Assembly: GCA_963277665.1 (NCBI GenBank)
Contig: OY728165.1
Span: 1,151,060,050-1,151,124,049 of the forward strand
Direction: 5' to 3'
Origin: Viscum album
Lineage: Eukaryota; Streptophyta; Magnoliopsida; Santalales; Viscaceae
Length of the DNA: 64,000 bases
Shown here: positions 25,561-37,928 of the stretch, piece by piece
How the letters are laid out: each line of letters opens with the position of its first letter
Position numbering within the stretch: the stretch's first letter is position 1
Made by a program: the position numbers and the translations under genes
The notes under the pieces: generated by a model
Databases searched by the model: none
What the model was told of the DNA's origin: nothing
What the model saw: only the letters and a program-made list of their open reading frames with translations

Positions 25561-28500
25561 TTTTCAAATAATTGTAATCATTCATGAAATAACATTTAAT
25601 ATCTTAGAAAAATAATCTTTCTGAAACTCCATATTATAGGTTTATTTCCTTCTTATACTGATTCCAAATTCATATATGGAATTTTCATTGTAATTTTCTT
25701 TATGATCTATAATGAGGTTTTATCCCTAGTAGATCGAAGAAATAATTCAAATCTTTATTATGAAAAGGATTAATATTCAATAAGTATTAAACACAATCAT
25801 AACAGCTAGCACTCAATCCAAATTCCACACCAACATCTTATGCATACATCCCTAATGGAATAAATTAGTGCATATGTAATTTTTCTTCCTTAGTGATGTC
25901 TTGATGACCATAAAAATGAATTAAAATCATTCTTTATGTTTTATAAGAAGACCAAAATACACCTCGATGTCCTAAAATGAAAACTCCAAAGCAATATTAT
26001 CTTATTTTTCCAATGTTTTCATCCAAGTGATGTATTAAAATCATGAGTTACTATCATTAGTCTAAGCTTAAAGTTTAGGTAATTATATATTTATTAGTTT
26101 TACCTCTAAATTAAAATCATTTTTCAAATGGACACCAGTGTTCACTAATTAAACACCATCCCATCTCATAAAACTCAAATCCTTATAAAAATTATCTAGA
26201 AATTATAACTTCAATCACCAACACCTGTATTTTTCTCCTAGAATATGAAAACAATTATCATCACCTTAAAGGAATCGAAAACAAGGTCTTCAGGTATTAT
26301 CAACACATATCATTTTAATTTTAATCATGGATGCAAAAAAATAAATTGTTATAATTGAATGATTTATCAGGAATAACATCCAATGTACAGTCATACATCC
26401 ATAAAAATAATTTAATCCTTATTTCCTCTCTCTAAACACACATGTGAACATAGTTACAACAGGTGCTACTGAAACAACATGGAATAAGAATCTACCCTAT
26501 TGTAATTTTTTAATAGCTGTTCTCACTTATATAGTAATCTATTCATTATTATCTATTTATCCTGATTAATTTCACTTAAAATATAAGGGTTAATAGTGTT
26601 TTGAACACCATGCCTGGGAGACCAAATTCTATCCTTCAAAAAATAGCTCTATCAAATTATGAGGGAAATATGAAATCAAATTTTATCCTTTTAAAAATTC
26701 TTTTAATAAGTCCACCTTCAACATACCTATAATTTTCAATCATATAAATAGTATAATTTAACTAACGTTGTCAATGATGTAGTACCTAGGAATAGGATTC
26801 ACCATTGAGAAAGGAAGTTTTAATCTGTGGTGGTTTTACAAGTTTTTTTTATTTTGAAATTACTTTTTATTCACCTGTTAGGTTCTAATCCACTATTAAA
26901 ATATATCAACCTCTCCCAATTTTCATTAAAGTAAATGGAACAGGAACACTATATTTTTATATGGTTTAGTATTGAAATGAGACTATTGTTTAGTGATTGG
27001 TTAGACTCCCCTATCATTGATTCTCCACTAGAATCACAAAAGGTTACAAAATAAATTTATTTCACTAGAATATAGTCCCAATATGAATTCTATAGTCCCA
27101 CTGGAAAAACAGTTTCAAAATTACATGTAACAAAAAGGTTTTCACAAAAAATCCAAGAAATACCACATATGAACGTTGATTACATTTTCAACAACTGATG
27201 ATGACTTTTCTTTTGAACCTTCATGATAAATAATATTTCAAATGATCATATCCTTGTAAACTTCATTGAATTAGTTCATCATTAATATTTTACATCTATC
27301 TTCTTAGATATATTTCTCTTTTACATTATGTGAAATGATAATTTTTTACATATAATAATTGTCAAATAGTATTTTTATCTTGTATCATAATAACTACATA
27401 TTTATCTTTTTTACTTATCAAATTGATATTTGTAAATTGAGAAATAAAAAATTTTCTCAGAAAACCATATGTACACATTTTCAAACTAAATTTATCCCAG
27501 TCTATTCCCTAATAATTGAACACTTTTCACCCTACCTCATCTGAGCATCAAACCAATTTTTAAGTATTTTTTCACCAATCATCAAATTAGTTATCACACC
27601 ACAGAAATGTATATGTAGAAAGTAGTTTAAATTTTTTGATAGAAACTTCTCATAGAATAATATTCTTATTTATGAAAACCATTATTATTTTTCCCAAAAA
27701 AACTAATAGAAACGAAACACACAAAATTTTTCTCTCACAAAGATTTTCTTTGCAGTTGATAAAATTAAAATTTATTCTTTCACAAAACAGTATTGAAAAA
27801 CACAAGTGGATCAACCATGGACTCTCAGTAGGGTTTTAAAATACCTTGTCATGTTATAAAATCATCCATCATAATAAATATCCTAAAACCACCATCATTC
27901 AGCATCATATGCATCCGTATAGAACCTTCACCTCATAACATGCATAAGAGTCTCAGTTTTCCATAAATGATCTTTACTTCCAACATGTAGAATCCTCATT
28001 GAAATCTCCAAGTTCACATATCATTTATATCACCACCATTCAATTACTAAAAACCATAAGCCTTTATATATGGAAAAAACCTCAATCCCAATTATAATAT
28101 CTCATAGAAACTGGTTTTTATAGAATAATTTACCCATAAAGTATTTTTTTCCCAATGAATCTTTACATAAAACTATCCACAAAGTATCCTTTAGTTTCAT
28201 ATTGGTTTTAATAGATTTAATTTAATTCCACCATAAAGAAATATATGGTTTATACACTCACCACATATATATAATGATCATTCTTCCACAACATAAATAA
28301 TGTTATGCTTTGTAATGAAATTTAAATAGCCATATTTTAAACACATGTTGATCATTGTTAAAGTCGCATATTGGCCAGAAGTATTGAAGGTTCTAGGACT
28401 AAAAAACCTCAACCATGAGGGATTCTATCATGAAGGATTGGATGTGGGAGGAGAAATAACATCTCATATTCTGATGGGAAAAATCACATTTAAATGGGTA

Positions 28501-28654
28501 CATCATATTAGATAGATGATGTTATATGAATATTATTTATGACATGTGAACAATACCTATGAAGTGATCATCCCACATAGAATTATCCAATAATTTGCAC
28601 TTTTACATATCAATTATGCACTTCATTATGTGTCTAGAAATCCTATACCACCTA
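25561..28654. other. AT-rich stretch, no gene recognised
   Basis: No supported coding region is present. Open frames at 27,359-27,544 and 27,636-27,839 (plus) have no domain or codon-use signal. About 26,080-26,430 has diffuse similarity to 13,500-13,860, suggesting an unidentified dispersed repeat. Confidence 0.5.
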
Positions 28655-28860
28655 ATTCTATCATTCCCCTCACGGTGGAACCAACCCTTCTCTGGTGCGT
28701 TGTAGGCTTCTAGAGAAACCCATGAGCTCATGCAGGAGTGTAAACTACGGGCCCTTTACATGGGTCTAACTGCTCCATGTAGGCAGTACTATACTCATGG
28801 GAATGGGTGGGGATTATCTCGGGGGTGTTCTTAACCTCCAGATCCTTTATATTCCTTTGA
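28655..28860. other. GC-rich, palindrome-rich block
   Basis: About 200 bases near 50% GC stand out within sequence far below that on both sides. The block holds a perfect 12-bp palindrome CATGAGCTCATG (28,721-28,732), an inverted repeat TACATGG/CCATGTA (28,757-28,763 with 28,775-28,781; 11-base loop) and a wider pair CCCATGAG/CTCATGGG (28,719-28,726 with 28,794-28,801) that encloses them. No open frame spans it. It may be a structured part of an LTR (the composite LTRs have a smaller GC-rich repeat at a comparable place), a regulatory or RNA element, or a recent insertion. I cannot choose between these. Confidence 0.6.
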
Positions 28861-30029
28861 CTCGATGTTATAAGATACCATGTGGTTTGGATTTTTTAAA
28901 TTAAATTCACAATAAAATATATGTTGAGAGATTCTAAGTTTAATGAAATAAAATTTACATAATTATAAAAATGAAATTCCTAGGAGAAATCCTCATATTT
29001 CATTCTTCCTAAATTATAAAAATACATTCATGCTATTCCTCATCATGAAAAAATTTTAATACTCCTTAACACATGACTCTGAAATTATGTTCAACACAAA
29101 ATGTCATTATATTTAAATACCAAGATGAATTGTCAATGTTTTCCATCCAATTGAATATACAGAATAGTTGTCCAAGTGTGTCATCCAATTAAATAATATG
29201 GATCTATAAATATTCTCCATCCATCACCACTTCATCTATCAAAATTATCTCTGAATTTCCACTTTATCAAAACTCACCGACAATATATTAACACCTTATG
29301 ACAACAAATGGAACATTTAGGTTAAAAAATTTCTCCTTTTTTATTTTCTTTTCAGAATATCTTTACAAATATTCTTTAAAATATATAATAATATGTGTGT
29401 ATCATCATTACTCAACCATAATAAAAATAAAATGAAATAGCTATGTGGGGTCTTCTTAAATCATCTCTCTTCTCAAAAACCTCTTCTCATTTTTTATTCA
29501 AAGAATGATTGAAAACACATTATAATTTTAAAATATTATTTAGCTAATCACTTATTAGTATACAAAGGAATTACTTAGTTAGTAAATAAGAGGAATAAAA
29601 CTAAGGGTATTGATATTTTATTAAATTACCCTCCATATAAAATCAAGATAAAAAAGACACAAAGAAAATAAATTATCCGACATAGACTTTATCAAATAGA
29701 TCTGAATGTTTAAGAGAACAAGGATAGTTTACCATTTTCTCAGCTATTCATAAATAATAAATTCCTCTAAAATTCAATTTACTTTTTATTGAGATAAGAG
29801 TGTGACTATAAAACAAAATCATTATCAAAGATACCATCACTAAATGCATCCACTTTCATAATTAGGGAATTAAATAAGATACATGATGGAAAATAATTCT
29901 CCGTAAATTCCTTAATTTTTTTAACCACAATACACATAAAAAATAGAGAAGAAGGTGGTACCTATTAACATTATTGAAGTGAGTGTCGAAGGATAAACAT
30001 GAAGTTTCCACCTTAACTCATTAAATATT
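28861..30029. other. AT-rich stretch, no gene recognised
   Basis: Nothing coding is seen and no clear repeat could be aligned. Confidence 0.55.
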
Positions 30030-32511
30030 ACAATGATTTTCTTTTTTATAGTTTGGTTTACTGATTTATAGTATAAGAAGACATAAAATAAAACTTGGGT
30101 GATTGATAAGTCTTATTTTCAAGGGAAATAATAAAATTAAATAAAAAATTAAAACAAGAAATATATTATCTATATAGAAAACCACCATAATACATCTATA
30201 TTATTCCTTTGTAATTAGAAATGTGATAACATGGGAAAAACATAAGAAATAGGTGATCTATAAATCTAAGTAAGGGAATAAACATGAAATAACATGAATA
30301 AATTAATAGATTTTTGAAATACACATATCAGTGAAAGATAAAATAGCTGAGAATGAAAAACCTGAACAATGAGCCATCATATATCATGATAATCATAATG
30401 GAGTCACGGTAAATGTAGAAAACCCCTTAAAAACTGAATCATAAACATTGGTTGAAGATAAATTCAATGAAATAATGATAGAAAATGTCCCATGATGGAT
30501 TAAAATCATACATAATCCCTTGAATTATGTCTCATGATACTAATACATTAACTAATTAATTGGAGTGCAATATAATTCTCGGCACACCCTTCACTTTAAT
30601 TTGATTGTCATAATTAATTGATCATGATAGATCATACACCATGGATTCATTAATCATAATATTTTATTCCAAGATAATGTATTGTCGAATACAAACATTT
30701 ATTTACCCATTAAATTATTATATATTCATAATGGTGAATGCCCTTAATATAAAATGGGTACAATATTCACCATATAATGATTTGGATTGGAAAATCGTGG
30801 TCAAATTTCAATAGTGTAATAGGGGGCGTATGAATGTTCCTGGGAGAGATTGATATGATTTAAAGGGGTATATCTAGATATAGAAATAAAATTTATAGTA
30901 ATTTGAATATATAAGAACATATCCCAACATTAATAAATGACAATAAATTATAAGATAAGGAAGATAATAGAATAAAGAATTGAAGCAGAGGATCCATTAC
31001 CTTAATAGGACTCCAAATTATTGGGTGGGGGTTCTTTTGAGCTTGTGGGAACTACGGGATGAATCTAGAGAGTGTAGGGAAGAGTACAAACTTTACCAAA
31101 GTATTTTCAGTGAAGTTAAATGGGAGATTATGTGGGTTTATATAGGTAAAGTGAGAGGGGTTCTTTATTATTTCACAAACTCAGGTTTTAAAATCGATAA
31201 AATAATGTATCTAAAACCAAAAATTTCTCCATCAAGTTTTCCCATTTCTTATAAAGTATATTTTTGGAATTCATTATTTTATAAGTCCATGGTCTGAGAA
31301 AATTAAAATAAAACCCTTGATGACGTGGATGAGAGTCAAGTAATTAAAGAAATGATGCTAAAACCATAAAATATATTATTGGTTTGGGAGGATACATAAT
31401 GGATGTATAATATTATTTAATTATCCTCAAAATCATTTACATTAAAAGGAAAACATATATTTTATCACAAATAAATTTTACAATATTTATCACACTATTT
31501 TTTGTTTGGTATGATGTCGTAATACACACTATATATTTATACTATAATTAATTTTTACACCAAAATTAAGTTATCCAAGAAACATACAGAAAAGTCACTA
31601 TTGGTTAATTTTATTGTTCTAATTCCAAAAAAATATACACTTTATATATATATATTTTTAATATATGATTTTTTCATTTTAAAATATGAAGAGACATTGT
31701 TTTTGATAAATATTGAGGATTAAAAAAACATTTTTCAAAAGCATAAAAATTTTATTTTGACATCAAAAAAATTATATGATAATTTATATTTTATAAAAAA
31801 TTTTATTTTAAAAAAATATTAAATGAAAATAATATTTTTACCAAATCCATTAATTAATCAAAATAAAGTCCTTAATTAGTTTTGAATAATTCCTAAAAAT
31901 ACAATATATGTTTAATTATATCAAATTATAAATCATTTATAATGTAAGAATAATAAGATGAAAATATATTGATTATTATATAAAATAAACATATTCTTAT
32001 TATTCGGGTATTGATACATATCACTTTGATAAACTAGAGAATTCCCTTAAGGTTAATTTTCACAACAGTGAGACATTTATTAAGTGGTTCGGCGTACATA
32101 GTTCAGGATGTGATTTTGATGAGCTATAAATTATCCCATAAATGTTTTTGATCATTTTTAAGTAGCTAGATCTCATCATAACCTTGGTAAATGGAAACTT
32201 CAAATGGTTTTATCTACCTTTGATGCTCTGATAAATAGTAGTATTATTCTATGATTCAACTAGTTGATGCCATCACTTCCATTGCCTTTCTCAGTTGAAT
32301 TTTTTACAACCCTAAATTTACAAGATTTATATGATCACAATTAAATATATATATATATTATATATGGTAATGATACATAATGTTCATTTAAATATGATAA
32401 GATATATTTAAATCAAATAATTGTATATGTTTTCTATATACATAATATTTAGTAATACATTTAATTTAATTACAAAATGGAATTTAATTTATAAAATATT
32501 AGTTCATTATA
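30030..32511 (-). repeat. LTR of older gypsy element E (downstream copy)
   Basis: About 30,235-30,320 matches 59,160-59,240 of the LTR beyond E's primer site, and both match LTR-A around 34,035-34,110. About 30,960-31,170 resembles the promoter part of the composite LTR. The segment at 32,255-32,280 matches element I's LTR. The end at 32,511 abuts a perfect 10-base polypurine tract of the internal region. The start is estimated from spacing. The plus-strand frame at 30,980-31,297 (105 codons) is inside this LTR and has no protein-like features. Confidence 0.5.
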
Positions 32512-32521
32512 TTCTTCTCCC
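32512..32521 (-). promoter_or_regulatory. Polypurine tract, element E
   Basis: GGGAGAAGAA on the minus strand lies directly before the E LTR, the primer position for plus-strand DNA synthesis. It aligns with the polypurine tracts at 37,480 and 44,740. Confidence 0.55.
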
Positions 32522-33785
32522 ATTGATAAATTTTATCCCCATTATTTTAATTTCACTCAGAAAAATAGTGGAGGATATTTCTGTTTAATACCTTCTTATG
32601 GTCCCCGTGTCTCTTCTCCAAACATGGCGTTTTTACACATCATTTTGACAAGGTTCAATGTATTATTTCATTGAAAATATTCTCTAAGGTCTAATATCAT
32701 TATCAGATGCTTCTCATAGGAATGATTATTCTCCAATAGTACCACCACTAGTTTGAGTACATGTGATGGTTCTAGTATATACATATTCAATAGTGATACA
32801 TGGAACTCCTCAGGTAAATGATATTGGTCAGGAGGGAGAGCTATTCGATAGGCCACCACACCGATGCAATGAATAATCCTAAAGGGATAGATTTGTCTAG
32901 GACTAATCTTTTTATTCTTCCAAAATCTCATGAATTTAATCCATAGAGATATATGGCAGAATACAACATCTACTACATAAAAATATAGGTCACATCAACA
33001 ATTTTATTCATATCAATTTTGTCGACTCTGGGTATCCTTGATGTGATACTGAATATACATGATATTTTTCCGGAATTTCTCAATCATTTCAGGAACTAGC
33101 AGTTTGTGTTCCCTAACATCATCCTAGAATGTAGGTGTCCTACACCTCTTCCTACAAAGGACTTCAAAGGGAGTCATTTGGATGCTTAAGTGGAAGCTGT
33201 TATTATATGAGAAGTCATCTTGATTAAGATGTTGATACCATCCTACATTGATTTCAAATGAGAATGATCCCAAAATTTACTTGAGATCCTAGATAGTCCA
33301 CTCTGATTGGAAATTATTTTGAGGTTGACAATCCATGAGAAAGTTCAATATATTATTAGGGATTGTTGGGGATAATTACATGTTATATATGTAAATATGG
33401 AATCTCAATCATATACAATCAAAAGTGGTACTCTATGAATCTTCACCACTTATATAATTTATATCCTTGAAATATGATCAAATGAAAAGTCCTCTCAAAT
33501 TATAATGAATTTGGACGTCACAGTACCATGATCCACCATATCCTATATCACATTATTTTACCTTGATGTATATTAAATTATAGAGATAAATTCTTTTATG
33601 ACTTTTTCCCCGACCCTATATGTATGGGTAATGGTTACATCGTACCCCTGCATCTTTTCATTTCCACATTCACTTGCTGAAAGGTAAGATATAATGATGT
33701 ATATTTCACAGAATCCTTCATCATATTGTACCAACAGTAGATCTCTTAGAGATATTTATACATCTATGTGATTCCCTAATGTATG

Positions 33786-33790
33786 GAGAA
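33786..33790. repeat. Target-site duplication, left
   Basis: GAGAA lies directly outside LTR-A and is repeated at 53,494-53,498 outside LTR-C. Five bases is the usual duplication for Ty3/gypsy integrases. Confidence 0.93.
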
Positions 33791-34305
33791 TGTAACGCCC
33801 TGATGCAGTTTCCCAGAGTCAGTGAATTAGTACATATCATTGGCCTGATCACAAGAAAAGATCAAGTCTCGAAAGACCGATTAGTTTAGTAGTCTTGGAA
33901 ACACTAGATACATTCATAAAGTTTAAATTACATCATAAATTGAAAACTACAACAACATCTTGTCTCCACACTCATATCCCCTTATACTATCCTTGTATGT
34001 CATTTATAAAATACTTCTTCAGATCCTGGGAAAAATAAAACATAGAAAGGGGTGAGCTCAAATGCCCAGTAAGGATAACTATATAGCAGAAACTTTTATA
34101 AATAAGCATAAACATTTAAGGCAATGTATAACTAAAACAAAAGCATTTTAAACTTTAAATTCAGCATAATATGGCAAAAATAAAATGAAATAATTCCATT
34201 TAATTATTCACATGGATATTCTACTAGTAGAATAATCACATGCAATATCAATAACCACTTTCATAATGAGGGAATGCATAATGCCAGACTATCACAACCA
34301 CATAT

Positions 34306-34362
34306 CCAAGGCCTCGTGCCAAGACTAAAAATAAGATTTTGTCATGGCCTTATGCCAAGACA
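34306..34362 (-). repeat. Short direct repeat with palindromic core in LTR-A
   Basis: Two copies of a ~20-bp unit ('aaggcctcgtgccaagac' and a variant) start about 36 bp apart. LTR-B has the same pair at 43,003 and 43,039, where the second core is the perfect palindrome CAAGGCCTTG. LTR-C has it at 50,267 and 50,303. Lying in the transcribed part of the LTR, it could form a hairpin in the leader RNA. Confidence 0.7.
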
Positions 34363-35389
34363 CTAGATTGTCTCATGAGACCTACCGATTCATCGAGGAG
34401 CTATAGAGGGCTCCACCCGTCACTTATTAAGTCCAATGCATTCCCCATATGAACAGGTTTAAACATAACATAAACATTCGTATTAAAACTAGCATACAAA
34501 ATGTCAATACTTTCTCTATAAACCATGAATGGTATAAAAATAACACATCCACAGTCAAACATATCACAAAACCTTCAATACAATATGAAATATTTTTATC
34601 ATAATATATAAACATCAAATAAGCTTAAAATCCATCAAAGGATGTTGACATAGATGAAATCAAAACTATTTGGGAGAAATATCTCCTTTTTTGAAATCAT
34701 TTAAAAGTCACAAAACTATAAAATAAAACTTTTACTTTGAAAATATTATTATAAGCATTTAAGGGATTCTTTGAAGATTTTATAACGGCGAAAAATAGCC
34801 GCACCCGCCGTATAAGTTAAAGAAGAGACATTCTTACCTTAATTCTGTCGAAAATTTTAAAAAGGACATTGTTTGGAAAATAGCAGAAAGATTCCATTAT
34901 AAAATTCTTATAAAAAGTCAAACAATGGTATAAATTACTTTAACCCATATTTTATAAAATATTAAGAATGTTTTGAAACACATTTTTAAGAAACATGGAT
35001 GTGGATGATAAAGAGGTCCCAGTAGATAATTACGTATAAACAACCTCAGAAAATGAAGAGATTGTGAAATAACCCTTACCTTGTACTTTTCCTTGCTTGA
35101 GGGTAGGTTAACCTCTTGTATAATGGTGAAATAATTTTTATTAAATTATATAAGAATCATATACATTAATATGATATCATATATGATCTTTTAACATTGA
35201 TTTGTTAATAATATCTCAGTATTATCTTTGTTTCATGTGTTAACTTACTCATTTTTTTCTATATGTTTTGTTACATAAGCCGTGTTTGTAATGGATAGGT
35301 TGTATATTATTCATATCAAGAATGATATGAAGTTCTTAAAAATTACATTTAATCATCAAATGAAATTAGTCTTGAATGGATACGATGTG

Positions 35390-35680
35390 TAATGAATCTC
35401 ATCGCTTTCATGGAGACGGTAGTCTGTACGTACGCACGAGCGACAAAATCATTCTTTTGATATTAAAATAATTTATAATTGGATGGTATATCATATATAT
35501 AGAATCATTATCATGTTATATTTATTATTTACATGAATTACACATCATTATTATACCCATCTAAATAATAATATATTGAATAACAATTACACCACGACAT
35601 GGAGATGGTAAGCCTTACGTACGCACATATGGTGACATGTCATTCAAAGGATAAATAGAATACTGAATATGGTTGTACCA
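35390..35680 (-). repeat. Two 189-bp tandem repeats in LTR-A
   Basis: The cores GTACGTACGCAC (35,426-35,437) and TTACGTACGCAC (35,615-35,626) are preceded by GGAGACGGTAGTC / GGAGATGGTAAGC, exactly 189 bp apart. Flanking bases also align. The cores are strikingly GC-rich inside an otherwise AT-rich LTR. Confidence 0.85.
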
Positions 35681-35971
35681 TATTTATAATAACATCACAG
35701 TATATATGAGATACTGGAGTTATTATTTTAGAATGGGAATAACAAAGAAAGAAGAAGTTGAAGAAGAAATGAACTTAAAAAAGGGTGGTGAAAACATTAC
35801 CTCTTCTTCGGGTTCTTCATTTTGATTTGATCAAAAGGGCTCCATAGTATGGATTTATGATCAAAATAAGGCCTCTAGATTGAATTGAGGGATGTTTAGA
35901 GAGTATTTGGGTATACTTTGGCCAAGCCAATAGGCTTTTAATGTGTGAATTAGTGAGAAGGGGGAGTGCCC

Positions 35972-35979
35972 TTTTATAA
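35972..35979 (-). promoter_or_regulatory. TATA box, LTR-A
   Basis: CTTATAAA on the minus strand is followed by AGGGCACTCC. The same box is in LTR-C (51,934) and in the plus-oriented LTR (19,087). Transcription would start roughly 30 bp further on, near 35,940. Confidence 0.65.
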
Positions 35980-37479
35980 GAGGGGCGATGGGCACCTTTG
36001 GAAAAGCTAGAAATATTATTTTATAAAAAATTCATATTCGGTATCTAATGGATCCATAGTGGATTATTTAAAGGTTAAGCGGGGGGATGGGTCGAAAACC
36101 ACTCAACCAATAGAATTTAGATAGGTTTGGGTCATTATATTAACCTTATCGTTTAGTTTTAACTCTTAGTTAATAAACTTACTATATTCATCCAAGAGAC
36201 CCCCAAGTGGTCGATTAATGATACACCTATCATGATATATGTCCTTTGGAAGAACCATATAATTTTAGGAATATAGTTTAAATTAATAATATAATATATT
36301 TTTTAAAAACTCTTTTATGTCAATTTTGACACTATTGGGTATTTTGTTTTTGATAATTTCATAACAGCAATATTACTTCAAAAAAAATTTATATAACCAA
36401 TACTAATATGTCATATTAACCTATAAAATTAGTGTAATTCATAAAAAGTCTCAAATTACATTTATTTTGATATTTATAATATCAATTATTTTAATATTTC
36501 ATTAATTAGGTAATTACTGCATCACCATTGTGACATAAATAAATTTAATTATTTAATGTCTAAAAATTATAAATAAAATTCCATTATGTAGGAAATCTTT
36601 TTAGATTTCTAATTAATATTTACAATCTAATTTATCATATGTATAACCCAATATTAAAACTTTTTGGTAAATAAACATTGATTTTAACTCTTTAAACTCT
36701 TATTAGAATTAAATAATAAAAAATGTCCTAATCTAATCGAAGTAGACCTAAATGATAATTTTTTATTCCTAAGGTTGTTTTTGGTCGAGATACACTTTTC
36801 CAACAGAATTAGGACATGTGTTAGGGTAATATTAATATCATTTCTTACCCTTAATTACCCTATTTACTTTTAAACGTGGTAAATAAAAGTAATAAGTTAC
36901 TATTCACAAAAAATTATTTTCATCTCATTGAACCACATTTTACTCCTTGATATTAACCGTGTCTCTCAAATTTTTGAAATTCCACTCACAGAAGTGGTAA
37001 AATTAAGTTTTATGTGAATTTCCAAATTCTCCTAAGAGGTGGGTAAAAGACGGTGAAAAAGTTCAATAAATTTTTTATATATCTAAAATTATTCTAAACT
37101 AACTCCAATGAATTACATTGAACATATATGGGTATTATATATCTATTTTGACCTTAATTAAATTTTAATAAAACAAATAATTATTTAAAAAAAATTCGGT
37201 ATTAAACAATAACTCAGTGTTTTTTCACTATTCATCAAAAATTGAATGTTTTCAGAAAAATACCAAAATTTCACCCAAGGCTAATTTTGATATTCCGAAT
37301 CCAAAAAATGAAGACCTTTTTGAAAGATAAAATAAAGAAAATTTAAAAAAGTGGGTATTACTATTCATAATGGCTAGTTTGATTGGTTGTGGTGTGTGTT
37401 TTAGAACTCAAAGTTGCGTACAACACACGCTACTGTTTTATTCAAAGGGAAGCGTACCATGGAAGCATGGGGTGTTACA

Positions 37480-37488
37480 TTCTCCCCT
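37480..37488 (-). promoter_or_regulatory. Polypurine tract A
   Basis: AGGGGAGAA on the minus strand is directly followed by the LTR start TGTAACACC. It is the expected primer for second-strand synthesis. Confidence 0.8.
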
Positions 37489-37491
37489 AAT

Positions 37492-37928
37492 TCATATAAT
37501 TTCGTCCTCAAAATTTCTAGAATACCACTGCATGTAAAGAATCGGGTGGTTCTTCATCATAGGTTCCTCAGGTTCCCATGTTGCCTCTTCCATCTTATGG
37601 TTTCTCCACAAAACTTTTACCAGACGAGTCATCCAGTTTCTCAGTACTTGTTCTCTCATATCAAGATTCCTGACTAGATCTTTGCAATAAGACAGATCGG
37701 GTTCTAGTTCTAATTCTTCATAGGTGAGTACATGAATTGGGTCAGGCATGTATTTCCACAATAGTGATACGTGGAAAACATCGTGAACTTTGGAGAGACT
37801 TGGCAGCATTTCCAACAGTAAGCTACAACCCCAATTCGTTCTAGAATTTCGAAAGCTCCGATGTACCCAAGACTCAATTTACCCTTCTTACTGAAATGTA
37901 TAAATCCCTTCCATGGAGATACCCTCAA
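37492..37928 (-). pseudogene. Integrase C-terminus and chromodomain-like tail, copy A
   Basis: Two overlapping frames cover this part. The frame at 37,710-37,928 has the integrase C-terminal Gly-Phe-Ile-His-Phe-x-Lys-Lys-Gly-Lys-Leu step and an Ile-Leu-Glu-Arg-Ile-Gly-Val-Val-Ala-Tyr motif. The frame at 37,492-37,815 begins at a Val-His-Asp-Val-Phe-His-Val-Ser motif and continues into a chromodomain-like fold signature: a Glu-Glu-Leu near its start, Val-Leu-Arg-Asn, Val-Lys-Val-Leu-Trp-Arg-Asn-His and Glu-Glu-Ala-Thr-Trp-Glu. The tail ends only a few bases before the polypurine tract, as in Tekay/Del elements, where it tethers integrase to heterochromatin. The switch between frames shows at least one indel. 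Confidence 0.85.

Larger units (their letters stand above)
32512..33790 (-). pseudogene. Integrase C-terminal part of element E (left of insertion)
   Basis: The 87-codon frame at 32,668-32,931 reads as the integrase C-terminal domain. It carries a Lys-x-Ser-Pro-Arg-x-x-x-Pro-Phe-x-Ile entry, a Gly-Val-Val-Ala-Tyr-Arg-x-Ala-Leu-Pro-Pro step and a Phe-His-Val-Ser-Leu-Leu motif, all typical of plant gypsy integrases. The following 33,000-33,790 matches integrase core and zinc-domain DNA of the composite (38,050-38,750) in broken frames. The domain is cut at 33,790 by the composite insertion and continues at 53,494. It is not functional. Confidence 0.8.
33791..37479 (-). repeat. LTR-A (3' LTR of the composite)
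   Basis: Length is 3,689 bp, and it starts TGTAACGCCC and ends GTGTTACA. It aligns end to end with LTR-C (49,752-53,493). By eye they differ at roughly one base in ten, so the insertion is old. It contains a TATA box at 35,972, two 189-bp repeats with GTACGTACGCAC cores, and a paired short repeat with the GGCCT core at 34,306 and 34,342. From the TATA box, U3 is about 1.5 kb and R plus U5 about 2.15 kb, an unusually long transcribed LTR portion. Confidence 0.93.

Noticed and set aside
30980..31297. Plus-strand 105-codon frame
   Set aside because: Lies in the promoter part of an old LTR; composition and position argue against a gene.
37414..37677. Plus-strand 87-codon frame
   Set aside because: Crosses the LTR-A/internal boundary and is antisense to the chromodomain-like tail.
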